The notes under the pieces were generated by a model. The model saw only the letters and a list, made by a program, of their open reading frames with translations. It had not been told where the DNA came from and did no database searches. Positions 1-7,465 of a DNA stretch of 64,000 nucleotides are shown here, in pieces. The stretch is from CAZMGV01 sp964565925. GTDB lineage: Bacteria > JAGRBM01 > JAHCIT01. The first letter of the stretch is position 1; the number at the start of each line of letters is the position of its first letter. The stretch lies in contig CAZMGV010000005.1 in NCBI GenBank assembly GCA_964565925.1, forward strand, positions 124,001 to 188,000, read 5' to 3'. The translations under genes were made by a program, and so were the position numbers.

Positions 1-197
1 TCGCCGGCGTCCCGCTGCTCGTCGCTCACGGCACGATGGACGAGGTGCTCCCGGTCGTGAACGGCCGCCAGACCCAGGCCGCATTTGAAAAGGTGTCGAA
101 GGATTTCACCTACCGGGAGTTCCCCATCGGTCACGGCATCAGCCAGGACGAAATCGAATGGGTCTCCGACTGGCTGGAAAAACGGCTGCAGAGATAG
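1..197 (+). CDS. Alpha/beta hydrolase (phospholipase/carboxylesterase type), 3' end only
   Basis: The frame is open from the window edge (first full codon at position 3) to the TAG at 195-197, giving the last 64 residues. They contain the C-terminal half of a serine-hydrolase triad: an Asp in HGTMDEVLP and a His in IGHGIS, with spacing typical of the lysophospholipase/carboxylesterase family (PhoA-like LysoPLA2 fold). The nucleophile Ser lies upstream of the window. The monooxygenase gene begins 94 bp downstream on the same strand. An esterase beside a Baeyer-Villiger monooxygenase would make chemical sense, because the latter makes esters, but the pairing is inference. Confidence 0.75.
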   Translation, partial: AGVPLLVAHGTMDEVLPVVNGRQTQAAFEKVSKDFTYREFPIGHGISQDEIEWVSDWLEKRLQR

Positions 198-210
198 GGT
201 CCCTCAAAAT

Positions 211-251
211 AGACACGGCGTGTCTTTGGTGTCCGGTATTTGCGGTATAAT
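211..251 (+). promoter_or_regulatory. Putative promoter with palindromic operator ahead of the monooxygenase
   Basis: A perfect dyad AGACAC-GGC-GTGTCT occupies 211-225, and a consensus -10 hexamer TATAAT lies at 246-251, 41 bp before the ATG at 292. No good -35 hexamer is present at 16-18 bp spacing, and the dyad covers that position. The arrangement fits a repressor site (TetR-type operators often look like this). EthA-family genes are commonly controlled by TetR-type repressors, but no regulator gene is adjacent here. Confidence 0.5.
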
Positions 252-291
252 GCGCGCCGGTTTCGATGAGGGACCGGAAAAGGCGAATGCG

Positions 292-1821
292 ATGAGCAAA
301 CAGGCAAACAACCAGGATTTTGACGTTCTGATCATTGGCGCGGGGATTTCCGGCATCGGCGCCGCCTGCCATATGAGCCGGGAATGCCCGAACAAGCGCG
401 TGGCCATTCTCGAGCGGCGCGATGCCATCGGCGGCACCTGGGACCTGTTCCGTTATCCGGGGATCCGCTCCGATTCGGACATGTACACCTTCGGGTTCAA
501 CTTCCGTCCGTGGACGCAGCCCAAGACGCTGGCCGACGGCCCGTCGATCAAGAACTACGTCATCGACACCGCCCGTGAATACGGCGTCGACAGGAAGATC
601 CACTTCGGCGTGAAGGTGACCGGCGCCAGCTGGAGCAGCGAGGCCTGCCAATGGACACTGCAGACGCAGAACGAAAAGACCGGCGAAAAGGGGACGTGGA
701 CCTGCAACTTCCTGATGATCTGCACCGGCTACTACAACTATGACAAGGGCTACCAGCCCGACTTCCCCGGCCTGAAGGACTACAAGGGCCAGCTGATTCA
801 TCCGCAGCACTGGCCGGAAGACCTCAACTACGCGGGCAAGAAAGTCGTCATTATCGGCAGCGGTGCGACGGCCGTCACGCTGCTCCCGGCCATGGCGGGC
901 GAGACCGCGCACATCACCATGCTGCAGCGCTCTCCCACCTACATGATGTCGCTGCCGTCAAAAGACCCGATGGCCTCGCGCCTGCAGGGCAAACTCCCCG
1001 ATATGGCGGTCTACCGGCTGATGCGGACGCGCAACATCGCGGTGCAGCGCTGGTCGTTCGAGGCGTCGCGCCGTTTCCCGGACGCCGCCCGCAAGCTGAT
1101 ACTGCGCCTCGCCCGCAAGCAGCTGGGTGACAGGATCGACATGCGCCACTTCACCCCGGACTACAACCCCTGGGACCAGCGCCTGTGCGCCATGCCCGAC
1201 GGGGATTTCTTCAAGGCGATCCGATCGGGCCGCGCCTCGATCGAGACCGACCGGATCAAGACCTTTACTCCGAAGGGAATCCGGCTGGAATCGGGCAAAG
1301 AGCTGGAGGCCGACATCGTCATCTCCGCGACAGGACTCGATGTCCAGATGATGGGCGGCATGAAGCTCTCCGTCGACGGCAAGATGCACACGGCCAGCGA
1401 TTCGATGCTCTACAAGAGCGTACTTCTCGAGAATATTCCCAATGCCGGGGTGGTGATCGGCTACACCAACGCCTCCTGGACCCTGCGGGCCGATCTGGCG
1501 GCCGAATACGTCTGCCGGCTGCTCAACCATATGGACAAGAAGGGCTACGCCGTGGTGAAGCCCGTGGACCGGGAAGGGTGCCGGACCGACGAGACGGTCA
1601 TGGGTACGCTGCGTTCCGGCTACGTGATGCGGGCCGCCGACCGGATGCCCCGGCAGGGCTCCCACGGCCCCTGGAAGGCTACGCACGACTATTACCGCGA
1701 CATCCCGATGCTTCGGGCCGGGAAGATCGAGGACAAATACCTCGAGTTCAAGGGGCCTGCTGCCCGCACCGGCAAGGCGGTCGCCGGTAAAACCGGGCAC
1801 GCCTCCAAGCAGGCGTCCTGA
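292..1821 (+). CDS. EthA-like flavin-dependent (Baeyer-Villiger) monooxygenase
   Basis: This is a 509-residue NAD(P)H/FAD monooxygenase that would insert oxygen into ketones or oxidise S/N atoms, in the cytoplasm. The FAD-binding GxGxxG is at residues 16-21. It is followed by the EthA-typical stretch IGGTWDLFRYPGIRSDSDMY. The BVMO fingerprint is Y164-x-G166-x3-H170-x3-W174, with Tyr in place of the usual Phe. The second, NADPH-binding GSGATA motif starts at 189. Similarity to mycobacterial EthA, as I remember it, runs along the whole length, including NASWTLRADL near the end. The open frame extends upstream to 85, but the ATG at 292 follows the promoter and matches the usual N-terminus. Substrate unknown. 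Confidence 0.9.
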   Translation: MSKQANNQDFDVLIIGAGISGIGAACHMSRECPNKRVAILERRDAIGGTWDLFRYPGIRSDSDMYTFGFNFRPWTQPKTLADGPSIKNYVIDTAREYGVDRKIHFGVKVTGASWSSEACQWTLQTQNEKTGEKGTWTCNFLMICTGYYNYDKGYQPDFPGLKDYKGQLIHPQHWPEDLNYAGKKVVIIGSGATAVTLLPAMAGETAHITMLQRSPTYMMSLPSKDPMASRLQGKLPDMAVYRLMRTRNIAVQRWSFEASRRFPDAARKLILRLARKQLGDRIDMRHFTPDYNPWDQRLCAMPDGDFFKAIRSGRASIETDRIKTFTPKGIRLESGKELEADIVISATGLDVQMMGGMKLSVDGKMHTASDSMLYKSVLLENIPNAGVVIGYTNASWTLRADLAAEYVCRLLNHMDKKGYAVVKPVDREGCRTDETVMGTLRSGYVMRAADRMPRQGSHGPWKATHDYYRDIPMLRAGKIEDKYLEFKGPAARTGKAVAGKTGHASKQAS

Positions 1822-1842
1822 GCCGGCGCCCGGCCGGCGTAC

Positions 1843-2469
1843 TTACTTGCCCGCCGGGCTCTTCTGCGTGCCGTCGGGCTTCTTGCCGCCCGTGTAGAGC
1901 TTGGGGTTCATGCCCGGAGGCGGTTCCTGATCATTGCCGAAGATGAGCGGGGGCGGCAGCACCGGTTGGCTCTGCTGCGGCGCCTTCAGCCTTGAACGTT
2001 TCTTGCCCGCCTTGAACGACTTCTTGAGGGCCTCCCGCTTTTCCTTTTCACGGGCTTCCATTTTGGCAATGTCGCCTTCGTCGTCAGGTCCGGCGCCGGC
2101 GTCCGATTGCGGGCGGCTGGCCAGCCAGGCTGCCCGCTCCCTGGCTCCGTCGGCCGCTTCCCGCTTCTCTTCCTCCTGGATTTCCTTCTGGTGCGCCTCG
2201 TATTTGAGTTTGGATTCTTTACGGGTGCTTTCGGGGTCGAAGGCGCCGGTGTGAACTCCAGCCGGAATACCGGCCGGCGGTTCATCCGGCTGAGGCAGGG
2301 TTTGCGGCTCAGGCGCTGGCGGTTGCGGCGGGATGTAAGCGGGCGCCGGCCGGGAGACTGCCGCCGGAGCGGGCGAAACGCCCGGTTTGCTCCTGAGCGT
2401 GGTCCACCACAGTACGGCTCCGAGAAGAATGACCCCGGCGGCGACGAGCCAGAGATTGCGCTTGTTCAA
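1843..2469 (-). CDS. Hypothetical membrane-anchored protein with Pro-rich and charged segments
   Basis: The 208-residue product starts at a TTG, chosen because AAGGA lies 8 nt upstream. Residues 7-24 form one hydrophobic segment (uncleaved anchor or signal). Residues 30-70 are rich in Pro and Ala, and about 80-150 are highly charged Glu/Lys/Arg sequence likely to be helical or coiled coil. The tail is Lys/Pro/Gly rich. The likely topology is cytoplasmic N-terminus with a periplasmic disordered body. I recognise no family. It is convergent with the monooxygenase (22 bp between stops) and lies downstream of the large surface-protein gene on the same strand. Confidence 0.6.
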   Translation of the reverse strand: MNKRNLWLVAAGVILLGAVLWWTTLRSKPGVSPAPAAVSRPAPAYIPPQPPAPEPQTLPQPDEPPAGIPAGVHTGAFDPESTRKESKLKYEAHQKEIQEEEKREAADGARERAAWLASRPQSDAGAGPDDEGDIAKMEAREKEKREALKKSFKAGKKRSRLKAPQQSQPVLPPPLIFGNDQEPPPGMNPKLYTGGKKPDGTQKSPAGK

Positions 2470-2615
2470 TGGAGGTGTCCTTCAGCAGTCCCTATAGCGT
2501 ACGGCGCATCGGAGTTGGACCTGTTCCGATGCCAAAACAAGCGGGCCGGGTGAAATCACCCGGCCCGCCTGGCTGTATTCCCGAAGGCCCTTTCAGACCT
2601 CAGGAACCGGTTCGA

Positions 2616-5600
2616 TCAGGGGAGCACAACGTCGAACGACACCTGGCCGTTCGAGTCGGGGAGCAGCCCGAAGCCGCCCACCTGAACACCGCCGAAGCTG
2701 CCGTCGTAGCCGCTGCCGTGACCGGCGCCGCCCGCAACGGAGGCCGATCCGGTGACATCGGGGGACTCTTCCGAAGAGTAGTCCAGCTCGATGTAGCCGC
2801 CGTCAGCACCGTTTCCGTCGCCCAGGCTGGCCGTGCCGCCATTGCTGGTCAGTACGCCGCTGTGGGTCAGCGTCCGGGCGGTCAGGTAGATGCTGCCGCC
2901 AGGAGAAGAGGCTGAAGCCGTAGCCGTGTTGCCGCCGTTGCAGGTGAGGTCGGCCTCATTGACAAGGGTGCCCTCGGTCACCAGATCGATGTCGCTGCCG
3001 TCACCGGCGCAGTAACCGCCGTTGCCCGTCACCGAGGATCCGCCGCTGGCGTCCATGGCGCCCGTATTAACCAGCAGAGTGTAGGCATACATGTAGATGC
3101 CGCCACCGTTGCCGGCCGTGTTGTCCGTGCCGTCGCCGCCCTGGACGTCGATCGCGCCCGAGTTGGTCACGCTGGCGTCATAGGGGGGCGTAGGTTCGGT
3201 GGCGTCCCCGCACGAATCCGTGAGGTAGGTGGACAGGTAGATGCTGCCGCCGCTGCCGCCGCTGCCGCTGCCTTCGCCGCCCAGGGACGAATCGCCGCCC
3301 TGCGCGACAAGGTTCGCTTCGTTAACCACGTTGCCCGGTCCGAAATAGGTGCTGTTGTAATCATATGCACCGTCGGAATTGTCGGTTTCGATATCGATAT
3401 TGTCCGCGCTGCCGCCGCTGTAGAGGCTGTCGCCGCCGGAGGTGTCGATCGTGTCGTAGCCGACGAAGTAGATCGGGCTTTCGCCGGGGTAGTCATAGCC
3501 GTCGCAGTTGCAATAGGCGCGCACCCGGATCTGGCGGGCGCTGCTGCCCGATCCGTCAAGGGCGTCGCCGCCGCTCGCGTCAATGTCAGCGCTGGAGTAG
3601 ATGCCGCCTGACGCCGCACCGGGGGCGTCGGAGTAGTTGTCCACGTAGGATTCAAGGCGCACGGTCCACCAGTTTTCGTAACCGCCGCCGTTGCCGCCAT
3701 TGGGGCCGCCATTGCCAGCCTTGGCAGTGATCGAACCGGAAACCCGGATCGTGCCGACGTTGGTGTACAGACTGATGGTGTTGGGACGGCCGCCGTTGGC
3801 GCTGTCGGTGGAGTCGCCGCCGGAAGCGTTAAGCGCGCCGCTGCTGATTACAGTGCCCATGAAGTCGGCGCTGAGATTGATCCAGCCTGCGTCGCCGGCC
3901 CACGTCGAACCGTCGCCGCCGCGGGTCGACAGGTTGCCCGAGTTATATACGCCGCCCGAGCCGCCTTCTTCGCTGTCGGCGCGGAGCTCGATCTTGTAAC
4001 CACCGTCGCCGCCGCAGCCGTCGTCGGCGATGCCGCCGTTGGCCGTGATGTTACCGGTGTTATAGACGGAGTAGTTGCCGGAGTAGATCGTCACATGCCG
4101 GCCGTAACCGCCATTGCCTTCCAGGCCTTCGCCGCCGCTGGTGTCGATGGCACCCGTGTTGGCGGTGGAGCCCCAGCCCGTGATCTCCACGTGGCGTCCG
4201 TTGCCGCCGGTGTCGCCGTCGCCGCCGCGCGAGGTGAGGGCGCCCGAGTTGAAGGCGTTGAAGTCGGCGTTGATGTCGATGCCGCCGGCCTTGCCGCCAG
4301 TCCCGAAGGTGCCGGTTCCGCCGTTCGCCGTGATGGCGCCGGTGTTGTAGACGCTCCATTCGCCTGAATAGAGGTTCACGTAGCCGCCGTTTCCGCCATT
4401 ACCGTCAGCACCGTCGCCGCCGCTGGTGTCGATGTCACCCTGGTTGATGATGAGGCTGACGGCGTTGAGATCCACGAGTCCGCCATTGCCGCCTGAGCCT
4501 TCGTCGTCGTCGGCGCCGGTCGCCGTGATCAGGGCCCCGGCAGCCGTAACGATATTGCTGGCATAAATGGTGAGGTCGGCCGAGCTTTCGCTGTCATACG
4601 TGTAATAGTCGCTCTCGGAGCGGTAGTTCGCCTGCAGCGTGCCTTCGATCCAGACGTCATTGTTGAAGTTCATTTGTGCCCAGTAGTCGTAATCGCCCGT
4701 CATGGAGTTGACGATGAGCGTGGCGCCGGCCAGCACGTGCAGACCCGTGACGGTACCGTCGCCTCCGTCGCAGCCGTCGGTCACGTAACCGTTGATCTGC
4801 CAGCTGCTGTTTTCGTCCACATCGTTAACGTCGATATAGGTGGGGTCTTCCGTATCGCTGATGACGCAGGGGTTGTCGCCCAGGTCCGGCGTGTAGTTCG
4901 GTACGCCGGCGTAGGCCGGGATCGCGAAGGTCGTGTTCACCATGCCCTTCTTGAGGACCTGAACGTCGCTGGTGGCCGCGGAATTGATGATCGAGACCTT
5001 GCGTCCGCTGCCGCCGTCGCCGTTGCCGCCGTTGCCGCCCTTGGCCTTGATGGTGTGTCCGCCGGCGCCGGCCAGAATCTTGCCGTTACCGTTCACGCAG
5101 GTGACCGAAACGTCGCTGACGTTGCCGTCCAGGATCGTGCCCGTGCCGCCCGAGACCGTGCAGATGCCCGCCGGGTTGCTCGGCTGGGTCGCCACCGTCA
5201 CGTTGTAGAGGGAGCCGTTGACGATTGGAGCTGCGAAGGTGAAGGGGTCGCTGCCCGTGTCGTTCGCGTCCACCGTGACGTTCTGGGTCCCGTTCACCGT
5301 GAGGACGAGTCCGCTGCCGGCCAGGTTCGTCACCGTGCCGCCGAGCAGGAAGCCCGTCTGTTCGCCGACCACGTAGCCCGCGCAGTCAACGTTGACCGTC
5401 GTCGCATCAGCCGTGGCGATCGTGCCCGTGCCGTTGGTGACGGTGCAGCGCCGGCCTTCCGGCGTCTTGATCACCTGGACCGTGTAGTGAGCGCCGTCGG
5501 CAAGACCCGAGGTGAATGCAAACACGTCAGCGGCGGCGAGGATGATGCTCTCGCTGCCGTTAAGGGTAATCGTAATGGGGCCCGAGATGTTCGTGGCCGT

Positions 5601-5957
5601 TCCGCTGACATGATAGCCCGCGCAGGTCACTGTAACGTTCGTCACGGCGGCCGCGGCGATCACGCCGGTGCCGTTGGTGACGGTGCAGGTCTGGCCGGCC
5701 GGTGCAGTGAGCACCTGGACCGTGAACGGAACCTTGTCGGGAAGGGCCGTCGCGAAAGTGAACGTTCCGTCCGCCGAAAGGGCGAGGCTCTCGGAACCGT
5801 TGAGCGTAAGCGTCAGGGTTCCCACGAGATTCGTGGCCGTGCCGCCGATCGTAAAGGTCGGATCGGTGGTGTCGGTGTTTTTGCACGCCTGGGTGCCCGC
5901 CATGAGGCCCACCACCATCGCTATCGTCGCCAGAGAACCTAGAATCCTACGAAACAT
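2616..5957 (-). CDS. Giant Gly-rich repetitive exported surface protein (possible lipoprotein)
   Basis: The ATG at 5957 follows GGGGAG at 9 nt and opens with a signal sequence ending GTQAC, so Cys25 may be lipidated although the lipobox is not canonical. The frame stays open to 6323 but that extension has no signal. The product is 1113 residues. Residues 38-112, 118-192 and 206-287 are three repeats of a beta-rich unit of about 75-80 residues, each with two Cys (CTVTNGTGT to VTVTC), probably disulfide-linked Ig-like domains. From about residue 300 to the end there are many imperfect repeats of about 35-50 residues of the form NxGxIxxxGGxGxxGxGGxGGxIxL, the pattern of a right-handed beta-helix. 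No C-terminal anchor or sorting motif is evident. A structural or adhesive role is inferred only. Confidence 0.75.
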   Translation of the reverse strand: MFRRILGSLATIAMVVGLMAGTQACKNTDTTDPTFTIGGTATNLVGTLTLTLNGSESLALSADGTFTFATALPDKVPFTVQVLTAPAGQTCTVTNGTGVIAAAAVTNVTVTCAGYHVSGTATNISGPITITLNGSESIILAAADVFAFTSGLADGAHYTVQVIKTPEGRRCTVTNGTGTIATADATTVNVDCAGYVVGEQTGFLLGGTVTNLAGSGLVLTVNGTQNVTVDANDTGSDPFTFAAPIVNGSLYNVTVATQPSNPAGICTVSGGTGTILDGNVSDVSVTCVNGNGKILAGAGGHTIKAKGGNGGNGDGGSGRKVSIINSAATSDVQVLKKGMVNTTFAIPAYAGVPNYTPDLGDNPCVISDTEDPTYIDVNDVDENSSWQINGYVTDGCDGGDGTVTGLHVLAGATLIVNSMTGDYDYWAQMNFNNDVWIEGTLQANYRSESDYYTYDSESSADLTIYASNIVTAAGALITATGADDDEGSGGNGGLVDLNAVSLIINQGDIDTSGGDGADGNGGNGGYVNLYSGEWSVYNTGAITANGGTGTFGTGGKAGGIDINADFNAFNSGALTSRGGDGDTGGNGRHVEITGWGSTANTGAIDTSGGEGLEGNGGYGRHVTIYSGNYSVYNTGNITANGGIADDGCGGDGGYKIELRADSEEGGSGGVYNSGNLSTRGGDGSTWAGDAGWINLSADFMGTVISSGALNASGGDSTDSANGGRPNTISLYTNVGTIRVSGSITAKAGNGGPNGGNGGGYENWWTVRLESYVDNYSDAPGAASGGIYSSADIDASGGDALDGSGSSARQIRVRAYCNCDGYDYPGESPIYFVGYDTIDTSGGDSLYSGGSADNIDIETDNSDGAYDYNSTYFGPGNVVNEANLVAQGGDSSLGGEGSGSGGSGGSIYLSTYLTDSCGDATEPTPPYDASVTNSGAIDVQGGDGTDNTAGNGGGIYMYAYTLLVNTGAMDASGGSSVTGNGGYCAGDGSDIDLVTEGTLVNEADLTCNGGNTATASASSPGGSIYLTARTLTHSGVLTSNGGTASLGDGNGADGGYIELDYSSEESPDVTGSASVAGGAGHGSGYDGSFGGVQVGGFGLLPDSNGQVSFDVVLP

Positions 5958-6365
5958 AAACGTTAACTCCCCTGTTACTTTCATCTGGTTTTCCGGAAAT
6001 GCGGAAAACCGGTTTTTATATACAGCCGGTAAAACCGGCCATATTCGATCCACTTTTATTTGAGGGTAAAGAGACGAGCCCGTCAGAATTTTGCCAATTG
6101 GAATGGCAAATCCCGGACATATGACCTGTGCAGTTTCTCCCCCAGAAGGCTCCTTACTTAACGTGGAGGGTATCGACTTGGCAAGGTATTTCGGCTGTTT
6201 GGAGACAGGGCGAGCAGATTCTGTTCTCCAGACTGGTATCCCGGCTTGTGCGGAGCCGAAAATCCGTAGACAGAACGGGAGATTAATCCAGGTTTCGTAT
6301 CGAATTGGAATGGCGGTTTCCAAACCGACGTTTGCCGTCGGGGCATGCGGCGATGCATTCAGGCG
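5958..6365. other. Gene-free upstream region of the surface-protein gene
   Basis: No convincing gene lies in these 408 bases. They hold the leader hairpins at 5987-6040, a short inverted repeat TTGCCA/TGGCAA around 6092-6110, and several AT-rich stretches. The last hint at a promoter region more AT-rich than the surrounding coding DNA. Confidence 0.5.
5987..6040 (-). promoter_or_regulatory. Two stacked hairpins in the leader of the surface-protein gene
   Basis: Read on the minus strand, GCCGGT-TTT-ACCGGC (6039-6025) is followed by a second hairpin with 9-bp arms GGTTTTCCG/CGGAAAACC (6010-5987), 30 nt before the ATG. The spacer between them reads TGTATATAAA, which could include a -10 element. 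The structures could act in mRNA stability, attenuation or as operators. They do not match any riboswitch consensus I know. Confidence 0.35.
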
Positions 6366-6503
6366 TTACTTTGCGGGGATAGTCACCTGCGGCGAGGCGA
6401 GACGGGCCTGTGCGGCGCGGTAGCGGACGAAACTCACGGACATCACGATCAGTCCGGCGATGACGGCCACACATATCACGGCGATTTTATGGGTCTTTTC
6501 CAT
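6366..6503 (-). CDS. Small single-pass membrane protein, 45 residues
   Basis: ATG at 6503 and TAA at 6366-6368 give MEKTHKIAVICVAVIAGLIV followed by MSVSFVRYRAAQ and a short tail. Residues 7-26 form one hydrophobic helix with positive charge on both sides. There is no strong ribosome binding site. The terminator at 6525-6552 separates it from the upstream gene, and it would be the first gene before the surface protein on this strand. It may be a real small membrane protein or chance, and I recognise no family. Confidence 0.4.
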   Translation of the reverse strand: MEKTHKIAVICVAVIAGLIVMSVSFVRYRAAQARLASPQVTIPAK

Positions 6504-6521
6504 ACCGGCAGTCGTGTAAGG

Positions 6522-6552
6522 AAAAACGGGCGCCCTTTCAAGGGCGCCCGTT
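6522..6552 (-). terminator. Rho-independent terminator after the basic-tail protein gene
   Basis: A 12-bp perfect stem, AACGGGCGCCCT / AGGGCGCCCGTT (6525-6536 and 6541-6552), encloses the loop TTCA. On the minus strand it is followed by a T-run (the A-run at 6522-6526 on the plus strand). It lies 43 bp after the stop of the gene ending at 6595. Confidence 0.8.
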
Positions 6553-6594
6553 CAGGCTGTCACCGGTGATGCAAGTATCCGGATTGGTTCCGCG

Positions 6595-7362
6595 TTAACG
6601 GCGGCCGAAGATCTTCTTCACCCGGTCCATGAAACGCGGCTTGGCGGCTTTCTTCTGGGCCGTGTGCCGCGCGGTGCTGGCCGCCTTGGTGCGGGCCGGA
6701 GCCGCTTTGCCGGCGCGTTTGGCCGAGGCCGGACGGGATTTGGACGCGGACCGCGACTTGGATGCCGGCTTCGGTTTCGCCTTCACGGCGCCCGAGCTTC
6801 TGGAGGTTTTCTTCGCGGACTTCGCCGATGACTTCCTGGCCGGGCTCACGGGCGCCGGTTTAAGGACGATCGGAGAGACGACGGGCGCGGCCGCCGGAGC
6901 AGGGCGGAACGGCGGCAGCGGGCGGCGCGGTTTCACCTTGATCACATTGGGATGCTTGTTGGACGGCGCCGACACGGGAGGCGGCGGGGGCGGCGGCGCG
7001 TAGGTTTTCAGCTTCGCGCGCTGTTCCTGTGCGGCCTTCTGGAACCAGTCGGCTTCCTTCTCGGAGTATCCGTCGTAGTGCTTCACCGCCGCCGCCTGAA
7101 CCGGCTGCGGCTGGCGCGACGAGAAGGCGAACTGCCGGACGTAGTCCGCGTAGCGGCCCACGAGTGTGGCGATATCCGCGCGCGTCTGCTGGAATTTTTC
7201 GTAGACGATCTTCAGGTCGAGTGCGTTGTCGAAGCCTTCGTACTCGTACTCGAGTTCGTCGCCCTGGCTGCGGATGATCCGGAAACCGGGCAGTGCTTTC
7301 TCGAGCTTTCGCGGGAACTGGTCAACAAATGTTTCGAACTTGAGTCCGTTTTTCGCCGTCAT
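6595..7362 (-). CDS. Hypothetical protein with histone-H1-like Lys/Ala/Pro tail
   Basis: The 255-residue product starts at an ATG with AAGGA five bases upstream. Residues 1-115 look folded, mixed alpha/beta and rich in aromatics, and I recognise no family. A run of seven prolines follows (about 122-128), and then about 120 residues composed almost entirely of Ala, Lys, Pro, Ser and Arg, like bacterial H1 homologues or AlgP-type tails. The last residues FMDRVKKIFGRR could form an amphipathic basic helix. The tail suggests nucleic-acid or anionic-surface binding, which is inference. It ends in a strong terminator. Confidence 0.65.
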   Translation of the reverse strand: MTAKNGLKFETFVDQFPRKLEKALPGFRIIRSQGDELEYEYEGFDNALDLKIVYEKFQQTRADIATLVGRYADYVRQFAFSSRQPQPVQAAAVKHYDGYSEKEADWFQKAAQEQRAKLKTYAPPPPPPPVSAPSNKHPNVIKVKPRRPLPPFRPAPAAAPVVSPIVLKPAPVSPARKSSAKSAKKTSRSSGAVKAKPKPASKSRSASKSRPASAKRAGKAAPARTKAASTARHTAQKKAAKPRFMDRVKKIFGRR

Positions 7363-7411
7363 TTCTTTCCTTGAAACCCCTTCGGTATTCCCGATCGCTA
7401 CCCGAACACTG

Positions 7412-7456
7412 CGGTAAAGCGGCGCGGGACCGTCCGCCGGACGGCCCTCTTTACCG
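7412..7456 (-). terminator. Long imperfect hairpin after pgi
   Basis: Outer arms CGGTAAAG (7412-7419) and CTTTACCG (7449-7456) enclose a second stem, GGACCGTCCG paired with CGGACGG-CCC. It lies directly after the pgi stop on the minus strand. No T-run follows, so it may be a weak or Rho-assisted terminator or a 3'-stability element. Confidence 0.4.
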
Positions 7457-7465
7457 GCAGTTCAT

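Noticed and set aside
4674..5942. Long plus-strand open frame opposite the surface-protein gene
   Set aside because: It mirrors a highly repetitive GC-rich coding sequence and has no start context or family resemblance. The minus strand has signal, ribosome binding site and repeats.
5958..6365. Possible cyclic-di-GMP or other riboswitch in the surface-gene leader
   Set aside because: The two hairpins are present but none of the conserved GEMM-type or other riboswitch loop sequences can be seen.
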